NCBI GenBank assembly: GCA_943370285.1
Contig: CALRQJ020000003.1
Coordinates: 186,001-250,000, forward strand
Length of the DNA stretch: 64,000 bases
Source of the DNA: CALRQJ02 sp943370285
Lineage (GTDB): Bacteria; Bacteroidota; Bacteroidia; Chitinophagales; Chitinophagaceae
Reading direction: 5' to 3'
This document shows, in pieces, positions 1-9,381 of this stretch. The position numbers and the translations under genes are program-made. How positions within the stretch are numbered: position 1 is the stretch's first letter; every line of letters starts with the position of its first letter. Below the pieces are notes generated by a model. The model did not search any database, had not been told where the DNA came from, and saw only the letters and a program-made list of their open reading frames with translations.

Positions 1-1832
1 CTGTGATGGTTAGAGATTTGAATATCATCTCTTCTCAAATTGACCAACTACAAGGCAATGTTTTTGCAGAAATTAAACCAATCAAAAATTTAACTTTTAG
101 AACACAATATGGCGTTAATTACCAATTAGTTGATGATAGAACTTTTTATAATGCAATCCACGGCGATGGTTTACAAACAGTAGCTACAACTGATGATGGT
201 ACAGCATTTAATGCTATAGGAAAATACAATATTATTAACTATCAAAACACTTTGAATTATGACTTTAAAGTAAATGATAAGCATAATTTCAATGTTTTGG
301 TTGGTTCTGAAGAACAAAGAACAACTTCTGATAGATGGAGTGCAAAGCGTTCTGGACTTAGTGATAATTTCTTTAATGAATTTCAAGGAAACTTCACTAT
401 AAATGATAATCCAAATGCCAATGCGTTGACAGAAAATTATTTGTTATCATTTTTTGGTAGATTAAACTACAGTTATGATAACAAATATTTCTTATCTGCT
501 AATGTGAGGAGAGACGGATATTCTGCATTCTCTGAGGGTAAGAAGTGGGGTACATTTGCAGGAGCTTCTGCCGGATGGACCATTTCAAATGAAAATTTCT
601 GGAAAGGTGGAATCACTAAAGTGTTCAACTCTTTGAAATTGAGAGGTAGTTATGGTCAGGTAGGTAATATTTCTAGCGTTGGTAATTTTGCATCTTTATC
701 TACTTTTGGTGCAGGTCAGTATGGTTTAGGATATCCAACTCTATTCTTTTCCCAAGCAGGTAATGCAGATTTAAGATGGGAAAGCAGTCGCAAAACTGAT
801 ATTGGTTTAGACTTCAGTGTACTAAATAATAGAGTTACTGCAGAAATCACTTATTATAATGTTAATTTAAGTGATTTGATTATTGATGTGCCTACTCCAT
901 CTTCAATGGGTATACCGGGCAATACAATCGCAGCTAACGCAGCAGAAAGTTATAATAGAGGTTTTGAATTTAATATTAACGCCAAAGCAATTCAAAAAGA
1001 AAATTTTGGTTGGAGTATTAATTTGAATTTAACTACTCAAACAAATAAAGTAACCAAATTAGCACCTGGCGTAGGAGAGATTGTTGGAACAACGCAGCTT
1101 GAGCGTACAAACATTACCAAAGTGGGTTATTCTCAAGGTAGTTTCTTTGTAGTAAGAACGAATGGTGTAGATGCTGCAACAGGTAGAAGAATTTTTGTAA
1201 ATGCAGCTGGTCAAGAAGTATTGTTTGATTTTTCTCAAGCACCAGCAAATCGTTGGAAGTTTAGAGATGGTACAAATGCCCCACCGATTGACTTAGCTAG
1301 AGACGGATATATTGCAGGCAACGCATTGCCAACTGTTTATGGTGGTTTTACCAATAATTTCTACTATAAAGATTTCGATTTAACTGTTGATGCATTTTAT
1401 AGCTTTGGAAATAAAGTATATTTTGGTTCTAGAGCTGGTATGTTAGATCAACGTTTTTGGAATAACACAACAGAAGTTTTAAATCGTTGGCAAAAGCCTG
1501 GAGATATCACTGATATTCCACGTGTTGTATATAATGATAATTTCTCTAATGGTTCTGCATTCCCAATTGATGCAAACTTGTTCAATGGTAATTTTGTAAA
1601 AGTAAGGTCAATAATGATTGGCTATACTTTACCTAAAAAAGTACTTGACAAGGCAAAGATTGGTAGTGTAAGAATTTACAGCCAATTATTAAATCCATTT
1701 GTAATAACAAATTATCCAGGTGTTGACCCTGAGGTGTCTGTAAATGGTAATTCACCATTGACCCCAGGTGTTGATAGAAATACCGTTGGTCAAGCAAGAT
1801 CAGTAACCTTTGGTTTAAATGTTAGCTTCTAA
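1..1832 (+). CDS. SusC/RagA-type TonB-dependent receptor, C-terminal part (5' cut by window)
   Basis: This is the C-terminal part, about 609 residues, of an outer-membrane TonB-dependent transporter; full SusC-like proteins are near 1000 residues. The reading frame runs in from the window edge with no start. The plug and the N-terminal carboxypeptidase-like domain lie outside the window. What is visible is barrel sequence: alternating aromatic strands, the family's LRGSYGQVGN-type and NRWQKPGDITDIPRV-type motifs, and a C-terminal end in hydrophobic-alternating SVTFGLNVSF, as expected for a beta-barrel terminal strand. The SusD partner starts 17 bp downstream, so the two form a SusCD uptake complex in the outer membrane. 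The substrate cannot be told from sequence. Arginine is mostly AGA here, whereas the second SusC below uses CGT often, which may reflect lower expression. Confidence 0.93.
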   Translation, partial: VMVRDLNIISSQIDQLQGNVFAEIKPIKNLTFRTQYGVNYQLVDDRTFYNAIHGDGLQTVATTDDGTAFNAIGKYNIINYQNTLNYDFKVNDKHNFNVLVGSEEQRTTSDRWSAKRSGLSDNFFNEFQGNFTINDNPNANALTENYLLSFFGRLNYSYDNKYFLSANVRRDGYSAFSEGKKWGTFAGASAGWTISNENFWKGGITKVFNSLKLRGSYGQVGNISSVGNFASLSTFGAGQYGLGYPTLFFSQAGNADLRWESSRKTDIGLDFSVLNNRVTAEITYYNVNLSDLIIDVPTPSSMGIPGNTIAANAAESYNRGFEFNINAKAIQKENFGWSINLNLTTQTNKVTKLAPGVGEIVGTTQLERTNITKVGYSQGSFFVVRTNGVDAATGRRIFVNAAGQEVLFDFSQAPANRWKFRDGTNAPPIDLARDGYIAGNALPTVYGGFTNNFYYKDFDLTVDAFYSFGNKVYFGSRAGMLDQRFWNNTTEVLNRWQKPGDITDIPRVVYNDNFSNGSAFPIDANLFNGNFVKVRSIMIGYTLPKKVLDKAKIGSVRIYSQLLNPFVITNYPGVDPEVSVNGNSPLTPGVDRNTVGQARSVTFGLNVSF

Positions 1833-1849
1833 CAATTAAAAATTAAAAA

Positions 1850-3280
1850 ATGAAACTACTTTTTAATATCTCAAAAAAATTTGTAGTACCGGCTTGTGTG
1901 CTTTTCTCTTTTGCAAGTTGCAATAAAGATAAACTTAGCCCAGTACCACAAACAGCCATTTCCGACGCAAGTGCATTTGCATCGGCAGATAGAATTCAAC
2001 AACAAATTTTTGGTATATATGCTGCTACTAAAAGCGGTAACTTTTTAGGCGGTAGAACAATTGTTTACAACGATGTAAGGGGTGAAGATTGGTTAAATAT
2101 CACCGGCAATGGCGTTACAGCTTTAAGTGTTTGGAATTTTTCATTGGTTTCATCCGATAACCAAGTTGAAAACCAATGGTCTGCTGCATATGCTGCTATT
2201 AACAGAGCAAATGTTTTGTTACAAGGGTTAGATGCAAATCCTACCGTTGTGCCAACAACAGTGGCCAATCAATATAGAGGTGAAGCAAGATTTTGCCGTG
2301 CTTTAAGCTACTATTATTTACTACACTTTTATGGAAGAAAACCATTTACTGCGGATAATGGTGCAAGTCCGGGAGTGCCGCTCAGATTAACGGCTAGTAC
2401 CGGATCTGCTGGTTCGGCTTTAGCTAGAAGTACGGTTGCAGAAGTGTATAATCAAATTTTAACCGACTTAAATTTTGCCGAGTCAAATTTGCCACTTACC
2501 TATGGTGGTGGTGATAGTGTTGTAGCAAGGGCACATAGAAATGCTGCAATTGCTTTCAAAACAAGGGTATATCTTAGTATGGGTCGTAATGCAGATGTAA
2601 TTACTGAAGCCAACAAATTGGTTCCATCTGTTGCGCCTTTTCAAGCTCCAACTGGTATCCAACATAGATTGAATGCTAATTTCACCAATGTTTTTAGAAG
2701 CCCTTATACTTTAACTGAGTCCATTTTCAGTTTCCCAATGAGCAACAATAATGCTCCTGGCACTCAAAATGGGTTATCATTTTATCACAATGCAGAATTT
2801 GCATTAAATCCATCCGGAATTATGGCAGATGCAGCTTGGAAAACTGCTGATGCTAGAAGATCTCTTATTGTTGGTTCTGCCGCTCCTTTCAGATATAGTA
2901 AGTTTAATGACGATTTAAACAACTACGTTCCTATTATTAGATATGCAGAAGTAATGTTGAATCTCGCAGAAGCACTTGCTGAAACAGCTACCGGTGTTGA
3001 TGCTAGAGCATTGGCTTTATTAAATGCTGTACGTCAAAGATCAGATGCTACCACAACATTTGCTCCGGTAACTAAAGCCGATTTAATTAATTTGATTCGT
3101 AATGAAAGAAGAATTGAATTCTTAGGTGAAGGAGTTAGGTCTTTGGATATTATGCGTACAAATTCGCCATTCCCTGCAAAGGGTTCTGTTCAGGCAGTAC
3201 CTACTAGTTCAGTAGCGTATGTTTGGCCAATTCCTGCTAGTGAACTGTTGTACAATTCACTAATGACACAAAACCAATAA
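1850..3280 (+). CDS. SusD/RagB-like nutrient-binding outer-membrane lipoprotein
   Basis: A 476-residue SusD-family lipoprotein that would sit as the lid on the SusC barrel encoded immediately upstream. The N-terminus has a basic start, a hydrophobic stretch and a lipobox ending FASC, so Cys24 is the likely lipidated residue. The helical TPR-like core is recognisable from the YAAINRANVLLQGL region, RGEARFCRALSYYYLLHFYG, and the C-terminal RNERRIEFLGEGVRSLDIMRT motif typical of SusD/RagB proteins. It lies 17 bp after the SusC stop codon, in the same operon, and is followed by a strong hairpin terminator at 3311. The substrate is unknown; no glycoside hydrolase or sulfatase lies nearby to suggest a polysaccharide. 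Confidence 0.93.
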   Translation: MKLLFNISKKFVVPACVLFSFASCNKDKLSPVPQTAISDASAFASADRIQQQIFGIYAATKSGNFLGGRTIVYNDVRGEDWLNITGNGVTALSVWNFSLVSSDNQVENQWSAAYAAINRANVLLQGLDANPTVVPTTVANQYRGEARFCRALSYYYLLHFYGRKPFTADNGASPGVPLRLTASTGSAGSALARSTVAEVYNQILTDLNFAESNLPLTYGGGDSVVARAHRNAAIAFKTRVYLSMGRNADVITEANKLVPSVAPFQAPTGIQHRLNANFTNVFRSPYTLTESIFSFPMSNNNAPGTQNGLSFYHNAEFALNPSGIMADAAWKTADARRSLIVGSAAPFRYSKFNDDLNNYVPIIRYAEVMLNLAEALAETATGVDARALALLNAVRQRSDATTTFAPVTKADLINLIRNERRIEFLGEGVRSLDIMRTNSPFPAKGSVQAVPTSSVAYVWPIPASELLYNSLMTQNQ

Positions 3281-3310
3281 GCAAAATCCTCTTAATAAAG
3301 TGTCAAAAAG

Positions 3311-3339
3311 GCCTTACCAAATCGGTAAGGCTTTTTTTT
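3311..3339 (+). terminator. Rho-independent terminator after the first SusCD pair
   Basis: Perfect 8-bp stem GCCTTACC / GGTAAGGC with a 5-nt loop, followed by eight T residues. It lies 31 bp after the SusD stop and separates the two SusCD transcription units. Confidence 0.9.
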
Positions 3340-3622
3340 GTCTTGCCGTTTGTCATATAATTGTCAGTTGGTTAATTGGACTATTAATCAAATTTAGGTT
3401 GTAGCTTGCCGCCTCAAAGTTTACAAAACAGTTAGTAATTCATTGATTATCTGAAGTTTAGGATTGTTTAACTGTTCCTTGCAATTAACCGTATCGGAAT
3501 AGATGTTTAGAATTATCTGTTTGCGAAAGCAGCAAATAATCTTAGAATACTGTCATTTTTTTACACATTTCTTCACATTGTTCTTTATTTTGCGAACCTC
3601 AAAAACAAAAACGCTAATTATT
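3340..3622. other. Non-coding leader region before the second SusC
   Basis: The space between the terminator and the second SusC start holds no convincing gene. An in-frame extension of SusC up to 3503 exists but is rejected because the true signal peptide begins at 3623. A TATTTTGC stretch at 3587-3594 resembles a Bacteroidota -7 box with one base missing, about 30 bp before the start codon. I see no convincing -33 partner, so a promoter here is only a guess. Confidence 0.4.
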
Positions 3623-6600
3623 ATGAGAAAATTAGTCCTGCTTCTTATGTGCTTTAGCTTGGCCATCAGCCAACTATATGCACAGAACCGTACTGTAAGC
3701 GGAAAAATTACAGATGACAAAGGAAATCCGGTACCTGGCGCTACAGTGTCTGTAGTAGGTACTAAGATTAATGTAGTGGCAGATGAAAAAGGTAGTTTCT
3801 CTGTATCTGTGCCAAACTCGGCAAGATCTATCGAGGTTACCTCTACCGGTTTTAAAGCTACAACAGTTAGCATTGCCGGTAAATCTTCTGTAGAAGTTAA
3901 ATTGGCTACAGCAACTTCTGAATTAGATGAAGTAGTTGTTACCGGTTTAGGCAAGCAGAAAAAAGCAGAGTACTCAGGTGCTGTTGCCCGTGTATCCGGT
4001 GCTGAAATTCGCAATGTGCCTATTGCAACCTTCGAACAAATGTTACAAGGTAAGGCTGCCGGTGTTACCGTACTAAACGGTAGTGGTCAGCCGGGTAACC
4101 CTGCTAACGTAACTATTCGTGGTCAGTTATCTATTACAAGTGGTGCAACGCCATTGTATGTTGTTGATGGTATGCCCGTAGAAGCATCTGTTTTCCAGGG
4201 TATCAACCCTAACGATATTGAAAATATCGAAGTATTGAAAGATGCGTCTTCTGCGGCAATATACGGTTCTCGTGGTGCTGCAGGTGTTATCGTAGTTACT
4301 ACTCGTCGTGGTTCTAGTGGTAAAATTAAAGTAACTTATAGTGGTCAGTTTGGTACTAAAAGTAAACCAACTTTCAACTATGAAATCATGAACTCTACGC
4401 AGTTATTAGCAGCTCAAGAAACTTTAGGTAGAATTTTGCCTGCTTCTGCCGCTGCTTTGCCAGGTTGGTTTTATTCAAGAAACAATCCGGCCAACGGTTC
4501 ATTGCCTGCTGCAACTCTAGCCGGTTACGATAGAATTTTAGATAGTTTAAGAACACAAGGTACGAATTGGGATGAGCAGTTTTTCCGTACCGGTACTTTC
4601 AGTAACCAAGAGGTAAATATCTCCGGTGGTACTGGTCGTACTCGTTTTTTTACCAGTTTGGGTATTTATGATGAGCAAGGTTTGATTACCCGTTCAGATT
4701 TAAAACGCTACACTTTTAGAAATAACGTAGATTATGCTGACGATAAATTCAAAATGAGTTTGTCTTCCAATATTGGTTATACGCTTCGTAATTTCCAAGA
4801 AAGTACTGTAACTAACAGTACTGCAAATCCATTCCTAGCTTCAAGAATTACACCGGGTTACGTTGTACCCTATAAAGCTGATGGTTCTTGGAACAATGGT
4901 GCTGCTTTAAGTTTTGCAGGTCCAAACTTGTTAAATGGTATGTTGTTGAATGAAAACTACAACGACCAACTTAAAATGACTTTGGGTTTTGATGCCTCTT
5001 ACAAGTTAATGAAGAATGTAACAGCCGGTTTTTTTGCCGGTGCTGACTTCCGTGAAACACAAGGTACTGTTTACCGTAATCCAAGATCATGGTTCTCTAG
5101 CTCTTCAACTGATATCAGAACAAGAAGTGGCTGGATTACAGAATCTTTAGGCCGTTTTTGGCAGTACAACATGCGTGGTTCATTGGGCTGGGCTAAAAAC
5201 TTCGATAATGTACATGATGTAGAAGTTACAGCTTACGCTGAATTCTTGAAAACCAAACAAAAGACTTTCAACATGCAAGGTTTTGGTGTGGATGAAAAGC
5301 GTCCTAACACCCCTGCAGCAACCACTCAAGGTAATGCAGGTAATGCCTTATTTGCCATCGTTGGTGGTGGTAAATCTGAAAGAGCATTGTCTTCATTGTT
5401 TGGTACAGGTCGTTACACTTTCAAGAAGAAATATACTTTGAATGCTTCTTACCGTTATGATGGTGCTTCTAACTTAGCAGAAGATAACAGATTCCAAGGT
5501 TTCTATTCTTTTGGTGTTACTTGGGATGCGACTAAAGAAAACTTCTTGGCCGGCAAAAAGAATATCAACACTTTACGTGTAAAAGCTTCTTATGGTCAAT
5601 CTGCTAACAACGACAACTTTGCATTAGGTGATTTTGGTTACTTGCCAACTTATGGTCAAGGTGCATACCAAGGTTTACCAACTGTAGTAGTTGCAGGTGT
5701 TGGTAACCAAGCAGCTTTGTGGGAATATACTAATACGCTAAATATTGGTATTGACTTTGGTTTCTTCAACAACAGATTCTATGGTGATATCCAATTGTAT
5801 GATAGAAGAACGGTAAACTTATATGCCCGTAACACCTTGTCTGCTACAAGTGGTTTAGGTATTGGTTCTTTCCAAGATGTTAACGCTGGTGAATTACAGA
5901 ACAAAGGTTTTGAATACAACCTGAACTACGATATCGTTAAGAACACTGATATCACATGGTCAGTAAATGTAAATGGTGCTTACAACCGTAACCGTGTATT
6001 GAGCTTAGGAAGTACAAGTGCTTTTGAAAGAGGTACAGAGTTAGTTGAGGTTGGTAAGCCTTTAGGTTCTCATTATTATCAAGGTTGGGCTGGTGTTGAC
6101 CAAGCAACCGGTAAACCATTATACCTTGACTTAAATGGTAATGTAACCGATGTGTTTTCTGCAGCTTTCCGTAGAAACAATTGGGGTACCTGGCAGGCGC
6201 CTTGGACCGGTGGTTTTGGTTCTAGCTTAAGAGTTGGTGGTTTTGATGTATCTGCATTGTTTAACTGGCAGAAAGAATCTGTACGTTTGAATAACTTGGA
6301 GTTCTTTGTTGAAAATCCTGCTTTCTTACAACAAGGATTTAACCAAGCTACCTCTTTGAATTTCTGGCAAAAGCCGGGTGATGTGGCTTCTACACAGAGT
6401 CCGTTATTCCAAAATAACTTTTCATCTAAGTATTTACAAGATGCTTCTTTCTTACGTTTAAGAAACATCACTTTATCTTACACATTGCCACAAGCAACAA
6501 TTGCTAAGTTGAAGTATGTATCTAATGTTAGATTCTATGTATTAGGACAAAACTTAGCAACTTGGACCAAGTGGAAAGGTTACGATCCTGAAGATGATAA

Positions 6601-6667
6601 CAATATCTCATTGTCAGAATATCCAAACCCACGTTCTTACACTGCCGGTGTTCAAATCACCTTCTAA
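3623..6667 (+). CDS. SusC/RagA-type TonB-dependent outer-membrane receptor
   Basis: A complete 1014-residue SusC-family transporter. I place the start at 3623 (MRKLVLLLMCFSLA), which gives a normal signal peptide ending near QLYAQ; an in-frame extension of 40 residues has no signal-peptide character. Domains in order: signal peptide, a carboxypeptidase-regulatory-like beta domain (VSGKITDDKGNPVPGATVSVVGT, about residues 25-100), the plug domain with the SusC signature (LDEVVVTGLGKQKK, then YVVDGMP and DASSAAIYGSRGAAGVIVVTTRRG), and a long beta-barrel ending in GVQITF. It is followed 19 bp later by its SusD partner and then a third lipoprotein. TonB energises import through such complexes. The substrate is not evident. 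CGT arginine codons are frequent, consistent with good expression. Confidence 0.97.
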   Translation: MRKLVLLLMCFSLAISQLYAQNRTVSGKITDDKGNPVPGATVSVVGTKINVVADEKGSFSVSVPNSARSIEVTSTGFKATTVSIAGKSSVEVKLATATSELDEVVVTGLGKQKKAEYSGAVARVSGAEIRNVPIATFEQMLQGKAAGVTVLNGSGQPGNPANVTIRGQLSITSGATPLYVVDGMPVEASVFQGINPNDIENIEVLKDASSAAIYGSRGAAGVIVVTTRRGSSGKIKVTYSGQFGTKSKPTFNYEIMNSTQLLAAQETLGRILPASAAALPGWFYSRNNPANGSLPAATLAGYDRILDSLRTQGTNWDEQFFRTGTFSNQEVNISGGTGRTRFFTSLGIYDEQGLITRSDLKRYTFRNNVDYADDKFKMSLSSNIGYTLRNFQESTVTNSTANPFLASRITPGYVVPYKADGSWNNGAALSFAGPNLLNGMLLNENYNDQLKMTLGFDASYKLMKNVTAGFFAGADFRETQGTVYRNPRSWFSSSSTDIRTRSGWITESLGRFWQYNMRGSLGWAKNFDNVHDVEVTAYAEFLKTKQKTFNMQGFGVDEKRPNTPAATTQGNAGNALFAIVGGGKSERALSSLFGTGRYTFKKKYTLNASYRYDGASNLAEDNRFQGFYSFGVTWDATKENFLAGKKNINTLRVKASYGQSANNDNFALGDFGYLPTYGQGAYQGLPTVVVAGVGNQAALWEYTNTLNIGIDFGFFNNRFYGDIQLYDRRTVNLYARNTLSATSGLGIGSFQDVNAGELQNKGFEYNLNYDIVKNTDITWSVNVNGAYNRNRVLSLGSTSAFERGTELVEVGKPLGSHYYQGWAGVDQATGKPLYLDLNGNVTDVFSAAFRRNNWGTWQAPWTGGFGSSLRVGGFDVSALFNWQKESVRLNNLEFFVENPAFLQQGFNQATSLNFWQKPGDVASTQSPLFQNNFSSKYLQDASFLRLRNITLSYTLPQATIAKLKYVSNVRFYVLGQNLATWTKWKGYDPEDDNNISLSEYPNPRSYTAGVQITF

Positions 6668-6686
6668 TCTCTAAAACAAACGTATA

Positions 6687-8093
6687 ATGAAAAAAATAAT
6701 TAATTTCTCTTTAATACTGGCTTTAGCTGCAAGCTTTGCCAGTTGTAAAAAAGACCTTGAATTGTTGCCAACTGACACAGTTGACGAAACAAAGGCCTTT
6801 CTGAATATGACAGATTTGCAAAGAGGTTCTAATGCCGTTTATGGTCGTTATGGCGGTCGTTTAAACAGCATGTATGTAGCTGCTATTGCTTCTGACGAAG
6901 CCCGTTTTGGTGCAGATAATGCCGGTCAGGGACAGTTCCCTTACCGTTTTCAATACGGATCTGATGGTACATCAGGCGGTGATGTGATTGCCATGTTTGG
7001 TAGTGCTTACTCCATGATTGACCAAGCTAACCGTGTGTTAGAAAATGCTGACCGTGTAATTGCTGAAAACGCTTTTGAAGAAAGCAGAAGACCTATCATT
7101 AAAGGTCAAATGTTGGCTATGAGAGCTTTGGGTCATTTTGAATTATTAAATTGGTATGCTAAGCGTTATGATGCTGCTGATCCATTAGGCGTACCTGTAG
7201 TTACTGCAACAAACTTTTTTGCCCGTCCGGCAAGAAACACTGTTGCACAAGTAATGAGTGCTATAGAAGCTGATTTGTCTGCTGCAAAAGCTTTATTACC
7301 AGCTACTACTGCCGGTAATTTCAGCGATACAGTGTTAAACCAACTAAGCATCACAGCTATTCAGGCTCGTGTTGCTTTGTATAAGAGAGATTGGGCTGCT
7401 GCTGCTGCTTTTGCCACTACCGTTATTAACTCAGGTATTAAGCCTTTGGTTACCGGTACTGCTTATAGCGGTATCTGGACAGATGCCAATCAAAATGAAA
7501 TCTTGTTCCGTATTCGTTACGAAACCGATGGTTCTGTTGGTGGTTTGTGGACAACAGCGGGTGGTGCGGTTTATTTTGCCCCATCTAATAAGTTAAGAGC
7601 TGCTTATGGAACAGGTGATATTCGTAATGCTGCAACTGTTGGTTTATCCGGCGGTAAGTATTTCGTAAATAAATTCTTTCAAAGTGCTAAAGGTGGTCGT
7701 GTAGTAGATATTAAAGCTATTCGTATGGCTGAAATGTATTTGATTAGAGCAGAAGCAAATGCTGAATTGAATACTACTGCAAGTTTAACTGCTGCAGCTG
7801 CTGATATTAATGCTTTAAGAGCTCAGCGTATTACAGGATATGTAAACCAAACTTTTGCTGATCAAGCTGCTGTAATCAGTGCTGTGATGAATGAAAGATA
7901 TTTGGAATTAGCTTTTGAAGGCTTCCGTTTCTTCGACCTTAAGCGTCGTGGTATGGATGTTAGCCGTTTGGCTAGTGATGTGGATAGTCCTAACTGGCAA
8001 ACATTACCAGCTAGCAACTTCCGTTTCACTTTCCCAATTCCACAGGCTGAATTGTTAGCAAATCCGCAAATGGTTCAAAATCCTGGATACTAA
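6687..8093 (+). CDS. SusD/RagB-like outer-membrane lipoprotein
   Basis: A 468-residue SusD-family protein, partner of the SusC encoded 19 bp upstream. It begins with a lipoprotein signal peptide ending FASC, making Cys20 the lipidated residue. Family marks are the N-terminal TDTVDETKAFLNMTDLQRGSNAVYGRY-type region, RALGHFELLNWYAKRY in the middle helices, an IRMAEMYLIRAEANAEL helix and the NERYLELAFEGFRFFDLKRRG motif near the C-terminus. It should bind the ligand at the cell surface and close over the SusC barrel. A GNRA-loop hairpin follows at 8101, before a third lipoprotein gene. Confidence 0.95.
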   Translation: MKKIINFSLILALAASFASCKKDLELLPTDTVDETKAFLNMTDLQRGSNAVYGRYGGRLNSMYVAAIASDEARFGADNAGQGQFPYRFQYGSDGTSGGDVIAMFGSAYSMIDQANRVLENADRVIAENAFEESRRPIIKGQMLAMRALGHFELLNWYAKRYDAADPLGVPVVTATNFFARPARNTVAQVMSAIEADLSAAKALLPATTAGNFSDTVLNQLSITAIQARVALYKRDWAAAAAFATTVINSGIKPLVTGTAYSGIWTDANQNEILFRIRYETDGSVGGLWTTAGGAVYFAPSNKLRAAYGTGDIRNAATVGLSGGKYFVNKFFQSAKGGRVVDIKAIRMAEMYLIRAEANAELNTTASLTAAAADINALRAQRITGYVNQTFADQAAVISAVMNERYLELAFEGFRFFDLKRRGMDVSRLASDVDSPNWQTLPASNFRFTFPIPQAELLANPQMVQNPGY

Positions 8094-8100
8094 AACAATT

Positions 8101-8127
8101 GCCTATAGCCGAAAGGCTATAGGCTTT
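8101..8127 (+). terminator. GAAA-loop hairpin between SusD and the downstream lipoprotein
   Basis: A perfect 10-bp stem GCCTATAGCC / GGCTATAGGC closed by a GAAA tetraloop, followed by only three T. The short T-run suggests partial termination or an RNA-processing or stabilising hairpin that sets the relative level of the lipoprotein gene downstream, rather than a full stop. Confidence 0.6.
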
Positions 8128-8149
8128 ACCTCTTAACTTAACGCAATAA

Positions 8150-9052
8150 ATGTTTTTTATGCAAACAAACAAATCCATATCACTGCTTACTGCTTGCTTA
8201 GCAGTATTAGCAGTTGTAGGAGTAGGTTGTAAGAAATACACTGATAATCTTACTGTTCCTTCTTCAGAATCGCATTTTGCTGCTCCAGCTGCTTTGGGTG
8301 GTTCTCCTGCTACCGGTACTTATTTTATTGTACCTGGTGCAGTAACGCCATTCAATGTACCTGTTGGTGTAACAACTACAGCCAAAGTGGATAGAAAAAT
8401 TAATTTCACCATCAGTTCAACAACCGGTGCCGCTGCTAATACACAGTACACAGTTGCCGGTATTACACCAGTTGGTACAACCGGCTCTCAAGCTGGTACT
8501 ATCACTATTCCTGCCGGTCAATCTTTAGGTACTATCGTTGTAAATGGTATTGCTGCAGGTTACCCAGGAAACAGAGTAGATACTATCCTTTTCACTATTA
8601 CCGGTGGAGATGTTACGCCTAGTAAGTTTGGTAGTGTTTATCGTTTGGTGGTTACCAAATCTTGCCCTGTAACGAATGCTTTAAATGGTAACTATACTCG
8701 TACGAATGAGTATTCCGGCGGTGCATTTTCTTATGGTCCTTACACAACCATTGTAAAGAATTTCACCTCAACCGGTGCTACGACTGCAACCGTTCAAATC
8801 CAAAATTTGTATGATGATGGATGGAGTGATATTACTGTAAATTTAAGTTTTGCAACTCCAACTACTTTTACTGCTACTATTCCACTTCAGGCAACTGGTA
8901 GAAGTTATGCTGGCGGTGCTACAAGCGTTAGAACAACTGCCGGTAGAGTAAATACTTTCTCTTCTTGCGATAATACCTTTAACTTTTTTGTAGACTTAGT
9001 TAACGGTTCTACTGTTATAGCTTCAGCTTATGAGTTTAGATTAGCTCGTTAA
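8150..9052 (+). CDS. Surface lipoprotein of a SusCD operon, SusE-like by position
   Basis: A 300-residue predicted lipoprotein with a signal peptide ending VGVGC followed by KKYTDN, so Cys27 is the likely lipidated residue. A second in-frame ATG at 8159 could equally be the start. After the signal there is a beta-rich region, about residues 45-170, that reads like the Calx-beta-like modules often found in SusCD-linked lipoproteins (VKFTIS-type strands, ITIPAGQSLGTIVVNG, DTILFTITGGDV), then a second beta-rich region to the C-terminus (about residues 175-300). I do not recognise the exact family. Position right after SusC and SusD suggests an accessory surface glycan- or ligand-binding protein, comparable in role to SusE/SusF. 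The gene is closed by a strong terminator at 9077. Confidence 0.75.
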   Translation: MFFMQTNKSISLLTACLAVLAVVGVGCKKYTDNLTVPSSESHFAAPAALGGSPATGTYFIVPGAVTPFNVPVGVTTTAKVDRKINFTISSTTGAAANTQYTVAGITPVGTTGSQAGTITIPAGQSLGTIVVNGIAAGYPGNRVDTILFTITGGDVTPSKFGSVYRLVVTKSCPVTNALNGNYTRTNEYSGGAFSYGPYTTIVKNFTSTGATTATVQIQNLYDDGWSDITVNLSFATPTTFTATIPLQATGRSYAGGATSVRTTAGRVNTFSSCDNTFNFFVDLVNGSTVIASAYEFRLAR

Positions 9053-9076
9053 TCGCTGTTAAGCATAAACTTTAAA

Positions 9077-9106
9077 AGCGACTGCCCTTTGGTAGTCGCT
9101 TTTTTT
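9077..9106 (+). terminator. Rho-independent terminator of the second SusCD operon
   Basis: A 10-bp stem AGCGACTGCC / GGTAGTCGCT with one G-T wobble, a 4-nt loop and a run of seven T. It lies 24 bp after the lipoprotein stop. Confidence 0.92.
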
Positions 9107-9143
9107 ATGGCAGTTGCTTAATTGCTGCATTAGATTTTACCTC

Positions 9144-9223
9144 ACGCTATTCAAGACAATTAATAAACAAATATAGTTTTACCACTAAGGCACGAAGGAC
9201 ACGACGAAAAAACTACGGTTTTA
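9144..9223 (+). repeat. Intergenic direct repeat, copy 1
   Basis: About 80 bp that recur 160 bp downstream with roughly 80% identity by eye. Both copies hold ACGCT-T-TTCAAGACAATTAATAA, then a CCA-C-AAGGCACGAA core, an ACACGA(A/C)G motif and an A-run. No reading frame crosses the copy convincingly. The CACCAAGGCACGAA-like core resembles dispersed intergenic elements found in many bacterial genomes; that link is from memory and was not searched. Confidence 0.75.
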
Positions 9224-9234
9224 ATCTTAGAGAA

Positions 9235-9252
9235 TTTTGTGACTTGGTGGCA
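9235..9252 (-). repeat. Inverted partner of the intergenic repeat core
   Basis: TTTGTGACTTGGTGGCAA is the reverse complement of the copy-2 core TTGCCACCAAGGCACGAA apart from two mismatches. Together with the flanking direct copies it gives the element an inverted-repeat structure, so transcripts could fold into a hairpin. Confidence 0.6.
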
Positions 9253-9303
9253 AACTAGAATTTCTTTTTGGCTTTTAGAGTGTTGATCTTTGAGTTGTAG
9301 GTT

Positions 9304-9381
9304 ACGCTGTTCAAGACAATTAATAATCGAATATTTTTTGCCACCAAGGCACGAATAACACGAAGAAAAAACTTCGTTTTA
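9304..9381 (+). repeat. Intergenic direct repeat, copy 2
   Basis: The second copy of the element at 9144, offset by 160 bp at its left end and 159 bp at the right because of one indel. Past it, from 9382 to 9600, the sequence holds a short palindrome TCCCGAAGGGAT (9451-9462) and a GGCATGT motif that occurs twice, but no gene that I can support. Confidence 0.75.

Noticed and set aside
3503..3622. A 40-codon N-terminal extension of the second SusC protein.
   Set aside because: The start at 3623 gives a normal signal peptide; the extension has no such character and would place the signal peptide inside the protein.
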